Assembly (NCBI GenBank): GCA_945860225.1
Contig: CAMAPT010000023.1
Coordinates: 1-43,209 of the forward strand
Source of the DNA: Chitinophaga pinensis
GTDB lineage: Bacteria; Bacteroidota; Bacteroidia; B-17B0; Aurantibacillaceae
Direction: 5' to 3'
Length of the DNA: 43,209 bases
This document shows, in pieces, positions 15,847 through 23,782 of the stretch. The number at the start of each line of letters is the position of its first letter. Within the stretch, counting starts at the first letter, position 1. The position numbers and the translations under genes were made by a program. The notes beneath the pieces were generated by a model. It did no database searches. It worked only from the letters and a program-made list of their open reading frames with translations, and had not been told where the DNA came from.

Positions 15847-17712
15847 ATGAAAAAACTACTACTACTTATCTGCATTCATCTATTGATTAATAGCTATGGC
15901 CAAACCAAAAAAAGCGAGGAACTTTTAGAAAAAGGAAAAGAATTATTTTTAGCTCAAGATTACCAACAAGCTATTAATCTTATTAATGAAGCCATTAAGC
16001 TATCGCCAAAATGGAGTAAAGCTTATAATGGACGTGGAGCTATATACTCCGAATTAGAAAAATATGATTTAGCCTTATTAGATTTAAATAAATCGATAGA
16101 ATTAGAACCAAATGAAAAGGCTTTTTTTAATAGAGGTTTGGTTTACGAAAACCTATTAAATACAGATGCTGCATTAAAAGATTTCGCTAAAGCGGTTGAA
16201 TTAAATCCAAATTTAGCACAAGCTTTTTACAACATTGCTTTGCTACAATTTGGATTAAAAGATTTTAATGCGGCTAATTTAGCGATTATAAAAGCTATTG
16301 CAATAAAACAAGAACCCAGTTATTTAGAGTTAGAACGGGAAATTAAAAACCAAATGAAAAATAGGGCTAAAGATAAGACTTCTATAGCTTCAACAAATAG
16401 TTCAGAACCTGCTACTAACGATTATAAAAAGATTGAAAAAACTACTGAAGATAATACTAAAGAGAATGAAAAAACTGTAACCTTAACAGTAGGTGGTCAA
16501 GGTGCGACGCAGGATGAAGCGAGGCAAAAAGCATTACGCAGTGCCATTGAACAAGCCTTTGGGGCTTTTATTTCATCTAAAACAGAAATATTAAATGATA
16601 ATTTAGTGAAAGATGAAATAGTTTCTGTTACCAATGGCAACATCCAAAAATATGAAGTATTATCTGAAGTAAAAATACCGGATGGTGGCTACGCTACTAC
16701 ATTAAAAGCAATAGTTTCTGTATCTAAGTTAACCAGTTTTTGCGAGAGTAAAGGCGTGGAAGTCGAATTTAAAGGCGCAGCTTTTGCAATGAATATTAAA
16801 TTACAAAAACTAAATGAGGAGGCTGAATATAATGCTATTTTAAATTTATGTAAAGTAAGCAATGAATTTTTATCAAAAAGTATAGATTTTTCTTTAAATG
16901 TTTCAGAACCAAGAGCTAAAGGTTCATCAAATGGTACATTATCAACAGATATGTTTTTAATAAATTTTGAAGTTAATTGCAAAGCAAATGAAAATTATAA
17001 TGCTTTTGAACAAAATTTTTGGCAAACAGTTTCAGGTGTTAAAATGGGAGAAGATGATGTATCTAACTATAAAAAAATAAATAAACCAATTTATTATATT
17101 ATAAAATATTCAGGACAAATACCTAAATATGAAGATAGTATTCCACTTAGAAATTTGAAATCAATTGTATCTTTAAAAAATTTATTCTTTAAATCAAATA
17201 ACTATCTTCTGAATTTTAGAATTATTTCAGAATTAGATACACTTTTTGTTAGAAGATGTTGTCTAGGCTGGAATCCAAATACTTCAAACCTTAATGAAAA
17301 TGGGGCAATTGAAGATGAAAAATGGAGTTTGAATTTTCAAAATGGCTATCCAGCCACGGCAATTATTCAATGGAGATGTTTTGTGCAAAATCGACAAAGA
17401 GGTTATTACGGGTTACCATTTGAAGAATGCAAGACCTCATCTGGTTTATCATATGGCAGTTTTATTAATTTTTCAGATCACAATCACAATGAATTAAATC
17501 AAATATTCAGCGATAATAATATTATAGATAATCATGAACCTTATACTAATTTTTATTTTATTGGTGAATATAAAAAATCTGAAGAGCATATTTTTGTTTT
17601 TAAAATACCTAATCAATATTCGTTCATACAAAAATACAATCATGTCTTGCCTTTAAATAAACTTGAAAAAATTAGTAAATATTATATTCAGCCTTGGGTA
17701 AATAATTATTAA
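15847..17712 (+). CDS. Exported TPR protein with a FlgT/LPP20-like domain
   Basis: A 621-residue protein. A signal peptide (about 1-18, ending NSYGQ) leads into three to four TPR units (about 20-160; AINLINEAIKLSPKWSKAY, AFYNIALLQFGLKDF). A polar linker follows (165-210). At about 212-300 comes a domain with VTLTVGGQGATQDEAR then KALRSAIEQAFGAF, and later strands IQKYEVLSEVKIPDGGYA and TTLKAIVSVSKL. This pattern is typical of the FlgT N-terminal/LPP20-like fold of outer-membrane assembly proteins. Residues 300-621 match nothing I know and are more AT-rich than the rest. Location is probably periplasmic. Domain calls are by eye. Confidence 0.72.
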   Translation: MKKLLLLICIHLLINSYGQTKKSEELLEKGKELFLAQDYQQAINLINEAIKLSPKWSKAYNGRGAIYSELEKYDLALLDLNKSIELEPNEKAFFNRGLVYENLLNTDAALKDFAKAVELNPNLAQAFYNIALLQFGLKDFNAANLAIIKAIAIKQEPSYLELEREIKNQMKNRAKDKTSIASTNSSEPATNDYKKIEKTTEDNTKENEKTVTLTVGGQGATQDEARQKALRSAIEQAFGAFISSKTEILNDNLVKDEIVSVTNGNIQKYEVLSEVKIPDGGYATTLKAIVSVSKLTSFCESKGVEVEFKGAAFAMNIKLQKLNEEAEYNAILNLCKVSNEFLSKSIDFSLNVSEPRAKGSSNGTLSTDMFLINFEVNCKANENYNAFEQNFWQTVSGVKMGEDDVSNYKKINKPIYYIIKYSGQIPKYEDSIPLRNLKSIVSLKNLFFKSNNYLLNFRIISELDTLFVRRCCLGWNPNTSNLNENGAIEDEKWSLNFQNGYPATAIIQWRCFVQNRQRGYYGLPFEECKTSSGLSYGSFINFSDHNHNELNQIFSDNNIIDNHEPYTNFYFIGEYKKSEEHIFVFKIPNQYSFIQKYNHVLPLNKLEKISKYYIQPWVNNY

Positions 17713-17742
17713 ATATCTGACTGCGATAAAAAACTTAATATC

Positions 17743-18045
17743 ATGACACATCAAAAAACGAAGTGTAATTGTTGCGAATGCGTTTGGGCAAGAATACTAC
17801 TTCATGCTAAAAAACAAATTACACTCTTAACAAAGAGGGGTAAAAAACTTACCTATAAAATTGATAATGATTATGTAGTTTGGATTCCATTAGGTCCACA
17901 TCAAAATGTGCTTTACAACCAAAGTAAAAAACAAATTTGTGCGAGTATAAATGCAAGAAGTTTAAATTATAGTCCATCTCAATATCCGGGCACAGCTACT
18001 TCCTACAAATGGGCGCTTTTAAATCATGAAAGCATTTGGATATAA
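17743..18045 (+). CDS. Small protein with an N-terminal cysteine cluster
   Basis: A 100-residue protein without a signal peptide. Four cysteines lie within residues 8-13 (KCNCCECVW), a possible metal-binding site. The middle part is basic and strand-rich (KQITLLTKRGKKLTYKI, DYVVWIPLGPH), resembling a LytTR-like or small beta fold, though I cannot assign one. It lies 30 bases after the TPR gene and 44 before the next gene in the same direction. The function is unknown. Short length and lack of recognised relatives leave some doubt. Confidence 0.55.
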   Translation: MTHQKTKCNCCECVWARILLHAKKQITLLTKRGKKLTYKIDNDYVVWIPLGPHQNVLYNQSKKQICASINARSLNYSPSQYPGTATSYKWALLNHESIWI

Positions 18046-18089
18046 TACATTTATCAATTTCTCTTAAAACTCGTTATTAAAATAAATCC

Positions 18090-18584
18090 ATGAACTCTTC
18101 AAAAATATTAACTATAATCTTTGTTTTGCTATTTTCATTCTTTGGAAATATAATGCTTTCACAAGGATTTAATAACGATAAATTGTCTTTTTCTAATTTT
18201 ATCAAACGCATGTACAATTCCTCACCCTTTGAGGGTGTAAAAGTAGTAGATGATTACGACCATCAGTATTTTATCTCCGTATTATCATTAGATAAAACCA
18301 AATACCCAACAGCATCTACGATGAACAGGGTGGCTCAGGTAAAAGCCCAATCGCAAGCCAATACCTTTTTTAACGGCTCTGTGGTAAGTTCTGATTTAAT
18401 TATTAAAACCACCGAAACAAAAGCCGATAACGATAAAACCAAAACTATTACCGAAACTGTAGAAAGTATAAAAGAAAACGCCAGCGGTTTTGTTAATGCC
18501 TTAGAGCTACTCACCAATTTTGAGATCGAAGAAGGTAAACGTATGTTGTTTATTTTCTTTAAAGAAATGGAAGGGAAGAAGTAA
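18090..18584 (+). CDS. Exported LPP20-like protein, last gene of the run
   Basis: A 164-residue protein with a signal peptide (about 1-25, ending MLSQG). The mature part holds strand HQYFISVLSLDKTKYP, then helix NRVAQVKAQSQANTFFNG, then strands DLIIKTTETKAD and a final EEGKRMLFIFFKEM. This strand-helix-strand layout with a helix of small residues resembles LPP20-like lipoproteins, but there is no lipobox. It ends two bases before the convergent MORN-like gene. The function is unknown. Confidence 0.68.
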   Translation: MNSSKILTIIFVLLFSFFGNIMLSQGFNNDKLSFSNFIKRMYNSSPFEGVKVVDDYDHQYFISVLSLDKTKYPTASTMNRVAQVKAQSQANTFFNGSVVSSDLIIKTTETKADNDKTKTITETVESIKENASGFVNALELLTNFEIEEGKRMLFIFFKEMEGKK

Positions 18585-18586
18585 AC

Positions 18587-19048
18587 TTACATTGAAGAAT
18601 AATCGGTTGTTTTTAAAACAGTTCCATTTTCATCCCATTGCATCCAAGTGCCGGTTTTTTCTCCGTCTTTATATTCCATTTTAAATAATTTATGACCCTT
18701 TTCGTCGTATACCATCCATGCCCCATCTTTTTTGTCGTTTTTATAAGAGGCTTCAGCAATTAATGCGCCTGATACATTATAACGAGACCATAAACCAAAT
18801 TTGAGATTGTTTTCGAAATGCCCTGTTTCTTGAACAGCACCATTTTCATAGTATTTTATCATTTCACCATTCAGTTTTCCTTCGCTGATAGTTAAAATTT
18901 CTTTAATAGACCCACCAGCAAAATATATAGTATGCTTTCCAGTATAAGCAACATTATTTTGGAAGTATAAACCATTGTTGTAAATAACTTCTTGAGCTAA
19001 TAAGATATTTCCTAAAAATAAACCGATTATAAGAGCTAATGTTTTCAT
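18587..19048 (-). CDS. Secreted MORN-like (YwqK-type) repeat protein
   Basis: A 153-residue protein with a signal peptide (ends LLAQ, about residue 19). About five tandem repeats of some 21-23 residues follow, each of the form GxWxxYxxxGxLxxxxxYKNGKxxG (KLNGEMIKYYENG, LKFGLWSRYNVSG, KKDGAWMVYDEKG, EKTGTWMQWDENG). Such proteins are often labelled 'toxin-antitoxin system YwqK family antitoxin', but nothing here supports a toxin pair. It is probably a periplasmic or surface repeat protein. A possible promoter lies at 19107-19139. Confidence 0.82.
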   Translation of the reverse strand: MKTLALIIGLFLGNILLAQEVIYNNGLYFQNNVAYTGKHTIYFAGGSIKEILTISEGKLNGEMIKYYENGAVQETGHFENNLKFGLWSRYNVSGALIAEASYKNDKKDGAWMVYDEKGHKLFKMEYKDGEKTGTWMQWDENGTVLKTTDYSSM

Positions 19049-19106
19049 GATAATTTGTATTAGAAGGTTTAACTAAGAGGGTGGAATTGAAACCCAATTC
19101 TTAATA

Positions 19107-19139
19107 CAATTATACACATAAATAACCCAAATGTTACAA
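19107..19139 (-). promoter_or_regulatory. Possible promoter of the MORN-like gene
   Basis: On the minus strand TTG (19137-19139), a 22-base spacer and TATAATTG (19107-19114), one mismatch to TAnnTTTG. The start codon lies about 60 bases downstream. Confidence 0.3.
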
Positions 19140-19179
19140 TGGGCTTAAAAAGATAATATAAAATTTACATTGAGTTTTT

Positions 19180-19524
19180 TTATTCAGACTTTAAATCAAT
19201 TGTGAGCGAAGCACAATTAGATTTAATATCGTTTAGTAAAATGGTTTTAGAACCATATCCTATTTGAGAAAATTCGATATGAGTGTTTTCTAATAAACTT
19301 CTATTCTTAATATAGATAAAAAATTTTCCATCTAAGGTAGAATGAATAATGTTAGATTCGTTGCCACAAGTTATTCTTACACCAGCTAGTTTTTCATTAT
19401 TATCAGCGTCAATAATTTGACCACTAAGGATGATGGATGTTCCATGAATATTTTTTGGTTTCTCTTCACCGAAACCATTCACCTGACATAAAAAAATGAT
19501 AATCAATACAAGTACGATTTTCAT
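19180..19524 (-). CDS. Small exported carboxypeptidase-regulatory-like protein
   Basis: About 114 residues from the ATG at 19522-19524, which gives a clean signal peptide (MKIVLVLIIIFLCQ). An upstream in-frame ATG at 19561-19563 adds 13 residues and a less typical signal. The mature protein is one CarboxypepD_reg-like beta-sandwich: ILSGQIIDADNNEKLAGV, a Gly turn, LDGKFFIYI and a closing LTIDLK strand. In larger proteins this domain precedes TonB receptors; here it stands alone, probably periplasmic. The role is unknown. Confidence 0.7.
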   Translation of the reverse strand: MKIVLVLIIIFLCQVNGFGEEKPKNIHGTSIILSGQIIDADNNEKLAGVRITCGNESNIIHSTLDGKFFIYIKNRSLLENTHIEFSQIGYGSKTILLNDIKSNCASLTIDLKSE

Positions 19525-19644
19525 ATTTTTGATTTGTGAGATGATTTTATTGATTAATACCATGTAATAAGTTTATTTATGCAAAATAAAACTATCTAGT
19601 TGAAATTAAATTGATGCAAATATTAAGATAATGTTAAGTTTATA

Positions 19645-19678
19645 TTGAAATGAATCGAGTTTTTAAATCTTATATTTA
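19645..19678 (+). promoter_or_regulatory. Possible promoter of the GNAT gene
   Basis: TTG (19645-19647), a 23-base spacer and TATATTTA (19671-19678), one mismatch to TAnnTTTG. The TTG start codon at 19687 follows after only eight bases, so the transcript would have almost no leader. Confidence 0.3.
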
Positions 19679-19686
19679 TCGTTTTA

Positions 19687-20136
19687 TTGTTTCAATTTTT
19701 AATAACAAGGGTTATTTCAAGGGAAATTTACATACAAAAACCTGCTAAAATCGAATTTGATTTAATTAAACAGCTCATCAATCTATACGAGTTAGATAAC
19801 AGAGATTTGCACATAGAACAATTTTTAGTTGCTAAAGAAAATAATCAGTTATTGGGTTTTGGAAGAATAAAAACACACAAAGAATGTGACGAATTGTGTT
19901 CGCTTGGTGTACTAGAAACCATGAGGTGTCAAGGAATAGCCAAGCTACTTGTTAAAGTTACGGTAGAAATGGCTGTTCGTCCTATATACCTAGTTTGTAT
20001 TATACCAGAATATTTTAAAAAACTTGGTTTTGTAATCGTCAATCATTTTCCGGATGAAATTGAGCATAAATTGAACTATTGCACTTCCGAATTAAAAGTT
20101 CCCGAAAAGTATGTGGTGATGAAATTTGAGCCGTAA
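19687..20136 (+). CDS. GNAT-family N-acetyltransferase
   Basis: About 149 residues with the GNAT fold. The acetyl-CoA loop is LETMRCQGIAKLLVKV (Q/RxxGxG/A-type) at about 76-91, preceded by strand CDELCSLGVL and followed by YLVCIIPEYFKKLGF. The frame has no ATG: TTG at 19687 is the only usual start upstream of the domain and directly follows a promoter-like site. The length is normal for a single GNAT domain; it resembles ArgA/PhnO-like branches and the substrate is unknown. Cytoplasmic. Confidence 0.75.
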   Translation: MFQFLITRVISREIYIQKPAKIEFDLIKQLINLYELDNRDLHIEQFLVAKENNQLLGFGRIKTHKECDELCSLGVLETMRCQGIAKLLVKVTVEMAVRPIYLVCIIPEYFKKLGFVIVNHFPDEIEHKLNYCTSELKVPEKYVVMKFEP

Positions 20137-20185
20137 TGACGTATGAGAATTTTTAATCTTTAATTTTACATTTTTTAATTTATAT

Positions 20186-21247
20186 ATGAGTTACATTATT
20201 TCTGGAATACAGCAATTAGGTGTTGGAAACACAAATGTTCAAGAAACCTTTAAATGGTATCGTAAAGCATTTGGTACCGATATTAAAATATTTGAAGAAG
20301 CTGCAATGGCTGAATTAATGCTGCCCTACACGGCCAATATGCCACATGCGCGACATGCTATTTTAGCCATTAGTATGAATGGTGGTGGTGGCTTTGAGAT
20401 TTGGCAATATAAAAGTCGTCAAGCTCAACAGGCAGAGTTTCAAATTCAGTTAGGCGATATTGGTATTTATGCCGGAAAAATAAAATCGTATAATATTCAA
20501 GCATCTTATTCTCATTTAAAAAGTTTTGGAGCTAAACTATTAACGGATATTACATCTGCACCCGATGGAAGAAAGCATTTTTATATACATGATTTATGGG
20601 GAAATGTTTTCGAAATCATCGAAGAAAAAATATCTTGGTATCAGCAAAAAGATTTTACAACCGGCGGAATTTTAGGGGCTGTTATTGGAGTGAAAGACAT
20701 TGATAAATCTATTGGCTTATATAAAACCGTTTTAGGTTTTGATAAAGTGATTAGCGACACAACAGATACATTTGCTGATTGGAATGGTGTTGAAGGTTCA
20801 CAAAAGAAATTTAGAAGAGTGGTTTTAAGAAACAGTAAACCTCGTGAAGGAAGCTTTGGCCCATTATTAGGAGATAATGAAATTGAATTAGTTCAAGCAT
20901 TTGAATATTCACCTCGTAAAATTTTCGAAAATCGTTTATGGGGTGATTGTGGTTTTATTCATTTATGTTTTGATATTAAAAACATGAAGGCATTACAAGA
21001 GGCCTGCGAAAAAGCCGGCCAACCTTTTACAGTAGATGGCGGTGCAGGTTTTGAAATGGGTGAAGCTGCTGGTCACTTCACATATATTGAAGATGCTGAT
21101 GGGACTTTAATTGAATTTGTAGAGACAAAAAAATTACCAGTTATTAAAAAAATTGGTTGGTATTTAGATTTACGTAAACGCGACCCTAAAAAAGCCTTGC
21201 CTAATTTTATTTTAAAAGCGTTGAGGTTTAGTCGCGTTAAAGACTAA
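20186..21247 (+). CDS. VOC (glyoxalase-fold) protein with two tandem domains
   Basis: A 353-residue cytoplasmic protein made of two vicinal-oxygen-chelate modules, about 5-145 and 160-312. Each starts with a GVxNxxxxxxWYRxxxG-type strand-helix (QLGVGNTNVQETFKWYRKAFG; VIGVKDIDKSIGLYKTVLGF) and ends with a metal-type Glu strand (LWGNVFEIIEE; DADGTLIEFVE). FIHLCFDI supplies a possible His ligand. Length recalls 4-hydroxyphenylpyruvate dioxygenase, but the signature regions of that enzyme are absent. It may be a dioxygenase, isomerase or lyase; no substrate can be proposed. A strong terminator follows. Confidence 0.85.
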   Translation: MSYIISGIQQLGVGNTNVQETFKWYRKAFGTDIKIFEEAAMAELMLPYTANMPHARHAILAISMNGGGGFEIWQYKSRQAQQAEFQIQLGDIGIYAGKIKSYNIQASYSHLKSFGAKLLTDITSAPDGRKHFYIHDLWGNVFEIIEEKISWYQQKDFTTGGILGAVIGVKDIDKSIGLYKTVLGFDKVISDTTDTFADWNGVEGSQKKFRRVVLRNSKPREGSFGPLLGDNEIELVQAFEYSPRKIFENRLWGDCGFIHLCFDIKNMKALQEACEKAGQPFTVDGGAGFEMGEAAGHFTYIEDADGTLIEFVETKKLPVIKKIGWYLDLRKRDPKKALPNFILKALRFSRVKD

Positions 21248-21263
21248 ATCTAGATCAAATTTA

Positions 21264-21294
21264 AGCCGCTGAATTTCCAGCGGCTTTCTTTTTC
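21264..21294 (+). terminator. Rho-independent terminator
   Basis: GC-rich 8-bp stem AGCCGCTG (21264-21271) with CAGCGGCT (21278-21285), six-base loop, then TTCTTTTT. It separates the VOC gene from the suf operon. Confidence 0.85.
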
Positions 21295-21319
21295 GGCTAA
21301 AAAACTATTCCTCAAAATA

Positions 21320-21351
21320 TTTGTTTACATACCATAAAAGTGGTATTTTTG
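21320..21351 (+). promoter_or_regulatory. Promoter of the suf operon
   Basis: TTTG at 21320-21323, a 20-base spacer and an exact TATTTTTG -7 box at 21344-21351. This is a complete match to the Bacteroidota consensus. The leader to the first ATG (21418) is about 60 bases and holds no riboswitch or IscR-type palindrome that I can see. Confidence 0.65.
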
Positions 21352-21417
21352 CATTCCGTTTAGAATTAATCTAATTAAGGATAAGCGCCAAGTAACTAAC
21401 AATTAATTACTTACAAA

Positions 21418-21744
21418 ATGATAACAGTAAGCAATGCGGCAAAAGAGCACGCTATTAATTTAATCAAAGAAGAAAATAAACCAACCGATACGTTCATTCG
21501 TGTGGGTGTTGATGGGGGAGGTTGTTCGGGTTTAATGTACAACTTAACTTTTGATAATATTCTTAAAGAAGGAGATCAGTTATTTGAAGATAATGGTGTA
21601 AAGGTAGTTGTTGATCGTAAAAGCTTTTTATACTTAGTTGGAACCGAATTAGATTATAGTGGAGGATTAAATGGAAAAGGTTTCACCTTTAAAAATCCTA
21701 ACGCTTCGCGCACTTGCGGTTGTGGGGAGTCGTTTAGTGTTTAA
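21418..21744 (+). CDS. sufA: A-type iron-sulfur carrier (SufA/IscA/ErpA family)
   Basis: A 108-residue carrier that accepts an Fe-S cluster from the SufBCD scaffold and delivers it to target proteins. The three ligand cysteines are Cys36 (GGGCSGLMY) and Cys100/Cys102 in the C-terminal TCGCGESF. The FTFKNPNASRTCGCG block is diagnostic. It is first in the suf operon, right behind a strong promoter. The gap to sufB (472 bases) is filled by an inserted four-helix-bundle gene, whereas in related genomes sufA and sufB are usually adjacent. Confidence 0.94.
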   Translation: MITVSNAAKEHAINLIKEENKPTDTFIRVGVDGGGCSGLMYNLTFDNILKEGDQLFEDNGVKVVVDRKSFLYLVGTELDYSGGLNGKGFTFKNPNASRTCGCGESFSV

Positions 21745-21753
21745 GGTTTAAAA

Positions 21754-21765
21754 TTCAAAGTTTAA
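21754..21765. repeat. Left inverted-repeat arm beside the four-helix-bundle gene
   Basis: TTCAAAGTTTAA lies three bases before the start codon at 21769. It matches, in inverse orientation and with one mismatch, TTGAACTTTGAA at 22183-22194 beyond the gene's end. Confidence 0.5.
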
Positions 21766-21768
21766 GCA

Positions 21769-22167
21769 ATGTCTGTGGCTAAAAGATTTGAAGATTTAGA
21801 TGTATGGGTAGCTGCGAAAGATGCTTCGGTAATGATTTATAAAATTACCGAAAATGAAAGTTTACGAAAAGACTTTGGACTTAAAGATCAAATCAGAAGA
21901 GCCTCAATTTCAGTTATATCAAATATTGCTGAAGGATTTGAAAGAAACGGAAATAAAGAGTTTATTCAATTTCTCAGTATAGCTAAAGGTTCTGCTGGGG
22001 AAGTAAGAGCACAATTGTATATTATTAAAGAATTAGATTTTATTAATGAAGACGAGTTTATTTTATTAAACGAAAAAATTACGCAAGTAAGTAAAATGCT
22101 TTCTGGGTTTATTAATTATTTAAAACAATCAGATTTAAGAGGTACAAAATTCAAGAATGAAATATAG
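21769..22167 (+). CDS. Four-helix-bundle protein (23S rRNA intervening-sequence protein family)
   Basis: A 132-residue helical protein. KRFEDLDVWVAAKD at the N-terminus, LKDQIRRASISVISNIAEGFER in the middle and EFIQFLSIAKGSAGEVRAQL are the family blocks (TIGR02436-like, a homopentameric bundle). Its function is unknown; relatives were first found in insertions of 23S rRNA genes and occur in many copies in Bacteroidota. Here it sits inside the suf operon between sufA and sufB, in the same direction, flanked by inverted repeats. It is very probably a passenger rather than an Fe-S gene. Confidence 0.92.
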   Translation: MSVAKRFEDLDVWVAAKDASVMIYKITENESLRKDFGLKDQIRRASISVISNIAEGFERNGNKEFIQFLSIAKGSAGEVRAQLYIIKELDFINEDEFILLNEKITQVSKMLSGFINYLKQSDLRGTKFKNEI

Positions 22168-22182
22168 TTTCATAGGCGTATT

Positions 22183-22209
22183 TTGAACTTTGAATCTTCA
22201 ACTTTGAAC
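22183..22209. repeat. Right arm of the inverted repeat, doubled
   Basis: TTGAACTTTGAA (22183-22194) and TTCAACTTTGAAC (22197-22209) share AACTTTGAA as a direct repeat 14 bases apart. Both are inverse to the arm at 21754-21765. The right arm ends seven bases before the sufB start codon. Confidence 0.5.
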
Positions 22210-22216
22210 TAACATA

Positions 22217-23668
22217 ATGGCAAACGAGATATTAGAAGAACATATCAATAAGGATTACGAATGGGGCTTTACAACCGATATTGACGCTGATGAAGCGCCT
22301 AAAGGGTTAAATGAAGATATCATTAAATTTATTTCAGCTAAAAAAAACGAACCAGAATGGATGTTAGAATTCCGTTTAAAAGCTTTTCGTAATTGGCAAA
22401 ATATGGTGGAGCCTGAATGGGCTCACGTTTCATACACTAAACCAAATTTTCAAGATATTATTTATTACTCGGCTCCTAAACCTAAAAAGGAATTAGCAAG
22501 CCTAGATGAAGTAGACCCTGAATTATTAAAAACATTCGAAAAGTTAGGTATATCCTTAGAAGAGCAAAAACGGTTAAGTGGTGTACAAAGTAACATAGCT
22601 GTAGATGTTGTATTTGATAGTGTTTCAGTAAAAACAACCTTTAAAGAAACCTTAGCTGAAAAAGGAATTATTTTTTGTTCATTCAGCGAGGCTGTCCAAG
22701 ATCATCCTGAACTAGTAAGAAAATATATGGGCATGGCAGTGCCGCCAACCGATAATTTTTATGCGGCATTAAATTCTGCTGTATTTACAGATGGTTCATT
22801 TTGCTACATTCCAAAAGGTGTTCGTTCGCCAATGGAATTATCAACCTACTTCCGTATCAACGCAAGCGGCACTGGTCAGTTTGAGCGCACGTTAATTATT
22901 GCAGATGAAGATGCTTATGTGTCTTATTTGGAAGGATGTACGGCTCCTCAACGTGATGAGAATCAATTACACGCTGCTGTTGTAGAAATCATTACTCATA
23001 AAAATGCTGAGGTAAAATATAGCACCGTGCAAAACTGGTATCCTGGTGATAAAGATGGTAAAGGTGGAATTTTTAATTTTGTAACGAAGCGTGGAATTTG
23101 TTTAGAAGACAATTCTAAAATTAGCTGGACTCAAGTAGAAACAGGCTCTGCCGTGACATGGAAATATCCTTCCGTTATATTAAAAGGAAATAATTCGGTT
23201 GGCGAATTTTACTCAGTAGCCGTAACTAATAATTATCAGCAAGCTGACACTGGAACCAAAATGATTCATATTGGAAAAAACACACGTTCAACCATTATCT
23301 CAAAAGGTATTTCGGCAGGCTTTAGTAGTAACAGTTACAGAGGCTTAGTTCAAATTAAAAAAGGAGCAAGCAATGCTCGAAACTTTTCGCAATGCGATAG
23401 TTTGTTAATGGGCGACAAATGTGGCGCACATACATTCCCATACATTGAAATTAAAGATAAATCAGGAGTTGTAGAACACGAAGCAACGACCAGTAAAATA
23501 GGTGAAGACCAATTATTTTATTGCAAGCAACGTGGTATTGATAACGAAAAAGCAATAGGATTAATCGTTAATGGATATTGCAAAGAAGTATTAAATAAAT
23601 TGCCAATGGAATTTGCTGTTGAAGCACAAAAATTATTAGCAATTAGTTTAGAAGGTAGTGTGGGGTAA
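22217..23668 (+). CDS. sufB: Fe-S cluster assembly protein SufB
   Basis: A 483-residue scaffold subunit of the SufBC2D complex, on which new Fe-S clusters form. Family blocks are [48 protein letters not shown], the beta-helix core, the C-terminal [22 protein letters not shown] and [16 protein letters not shown]. The cysteine in SQCDSLL corresponds to the sulfur-accepting Cys of E. coli SufB (Cys405), from family knowledge. Length is normal. Cytoplasmic. The stop codon lies in the loop of a GTGGGG/CCCCAC hairpin that begins the repeat element between sufB and sufC. Confidence 0.97.
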   Translation: MANEILEEHINKDYEWGFTTDIDADEAPKGLNEDIIKFISAKKNEPEWMLEFRLKAFRNWQNMVEPEWAHVSYTKPNFQDIIYYSAPKPKKELASLDEVDPELLKTFEKLGISLEEQKRLSGVQSNIAVDVVFDSVSVKTTFKETLAEKGIIFCSFSEAVQDHPELVRKYMGMAVPPTDNFYAALNSAVFTDGSFCYIPKGVRSPMELSTYFRINASGTGQFERTLIIADEDAYVSYLEGCTAPQRDENQLHAAVVEIITHKNAEVKYSTVQNWYPGDKDGKGGIFNFVTKRGICLEDNSKISWTQVETGSAVTWKYPSVILKGNNSVGEFYSVAVTNNYQQADTGTKMIHIGKNTRSTIISKGISAGFSSNSYRGLVQIKKGASNARNFSQCDSLLMGDKCGAHTFPYIEIKDKSGVVEHEATTSKIGEDQLFYCKQRGIDNEKAIGLIVNGYCKEVLNKLPMEFAVEAQKLLAISLEGSVG

Positions 23669-23782
23669 AAGCCCCACCCGGCCTCCCCGAAGGGGAGGAG
23701 GGATAAACGAAATAAAGTGAAAAAAACAACAATATATTAACATTTAACAAAAGCCTCCCCGAAGGGGAGGTTGGAGGGGCTT
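23669..23782. repeat. MITE-like GC-rich inverted-repeat element between sufB and sufC
   Basis: About 114 bases with two copies of the hairpin CCTCCCC-GAA-GGGGAGG (23682-23698 and 23754-23770) around an AT-rich centre. The outer arms are inverse to each other: AAGCCCCACC... at the left and ...GGAGGGGCTT at the right. This GC-rich palindrome type is scattered in Bacteroidota intergenic DNA. It fills the sufB-sufC gap exactly and abuts the sufC ATG. An extra hairpin (23660-23677) includes the sufB stop codon. Confidence 0.75.

Noticed and set aside
18587-19048. YwqK-type antitoxin of a toxin-antitoxin pair
   Set aside because: The label comes from MORN-like repeats; there is a signal peptide and no toxin gene next to it.
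20186-21247. 4-hydroxyphenylpyruvate dioxygenase
   Set aside because: Length and two VOC domains fit, but the typical HPPD C-terminal blocks are not there, so only a general VOC call is safe.
23771-23782. TTG start that would add four residues to SufC
   Set aside because: These codons are part of the inserted repeat element; SufC families begin at the MISIKNLHA methionine.
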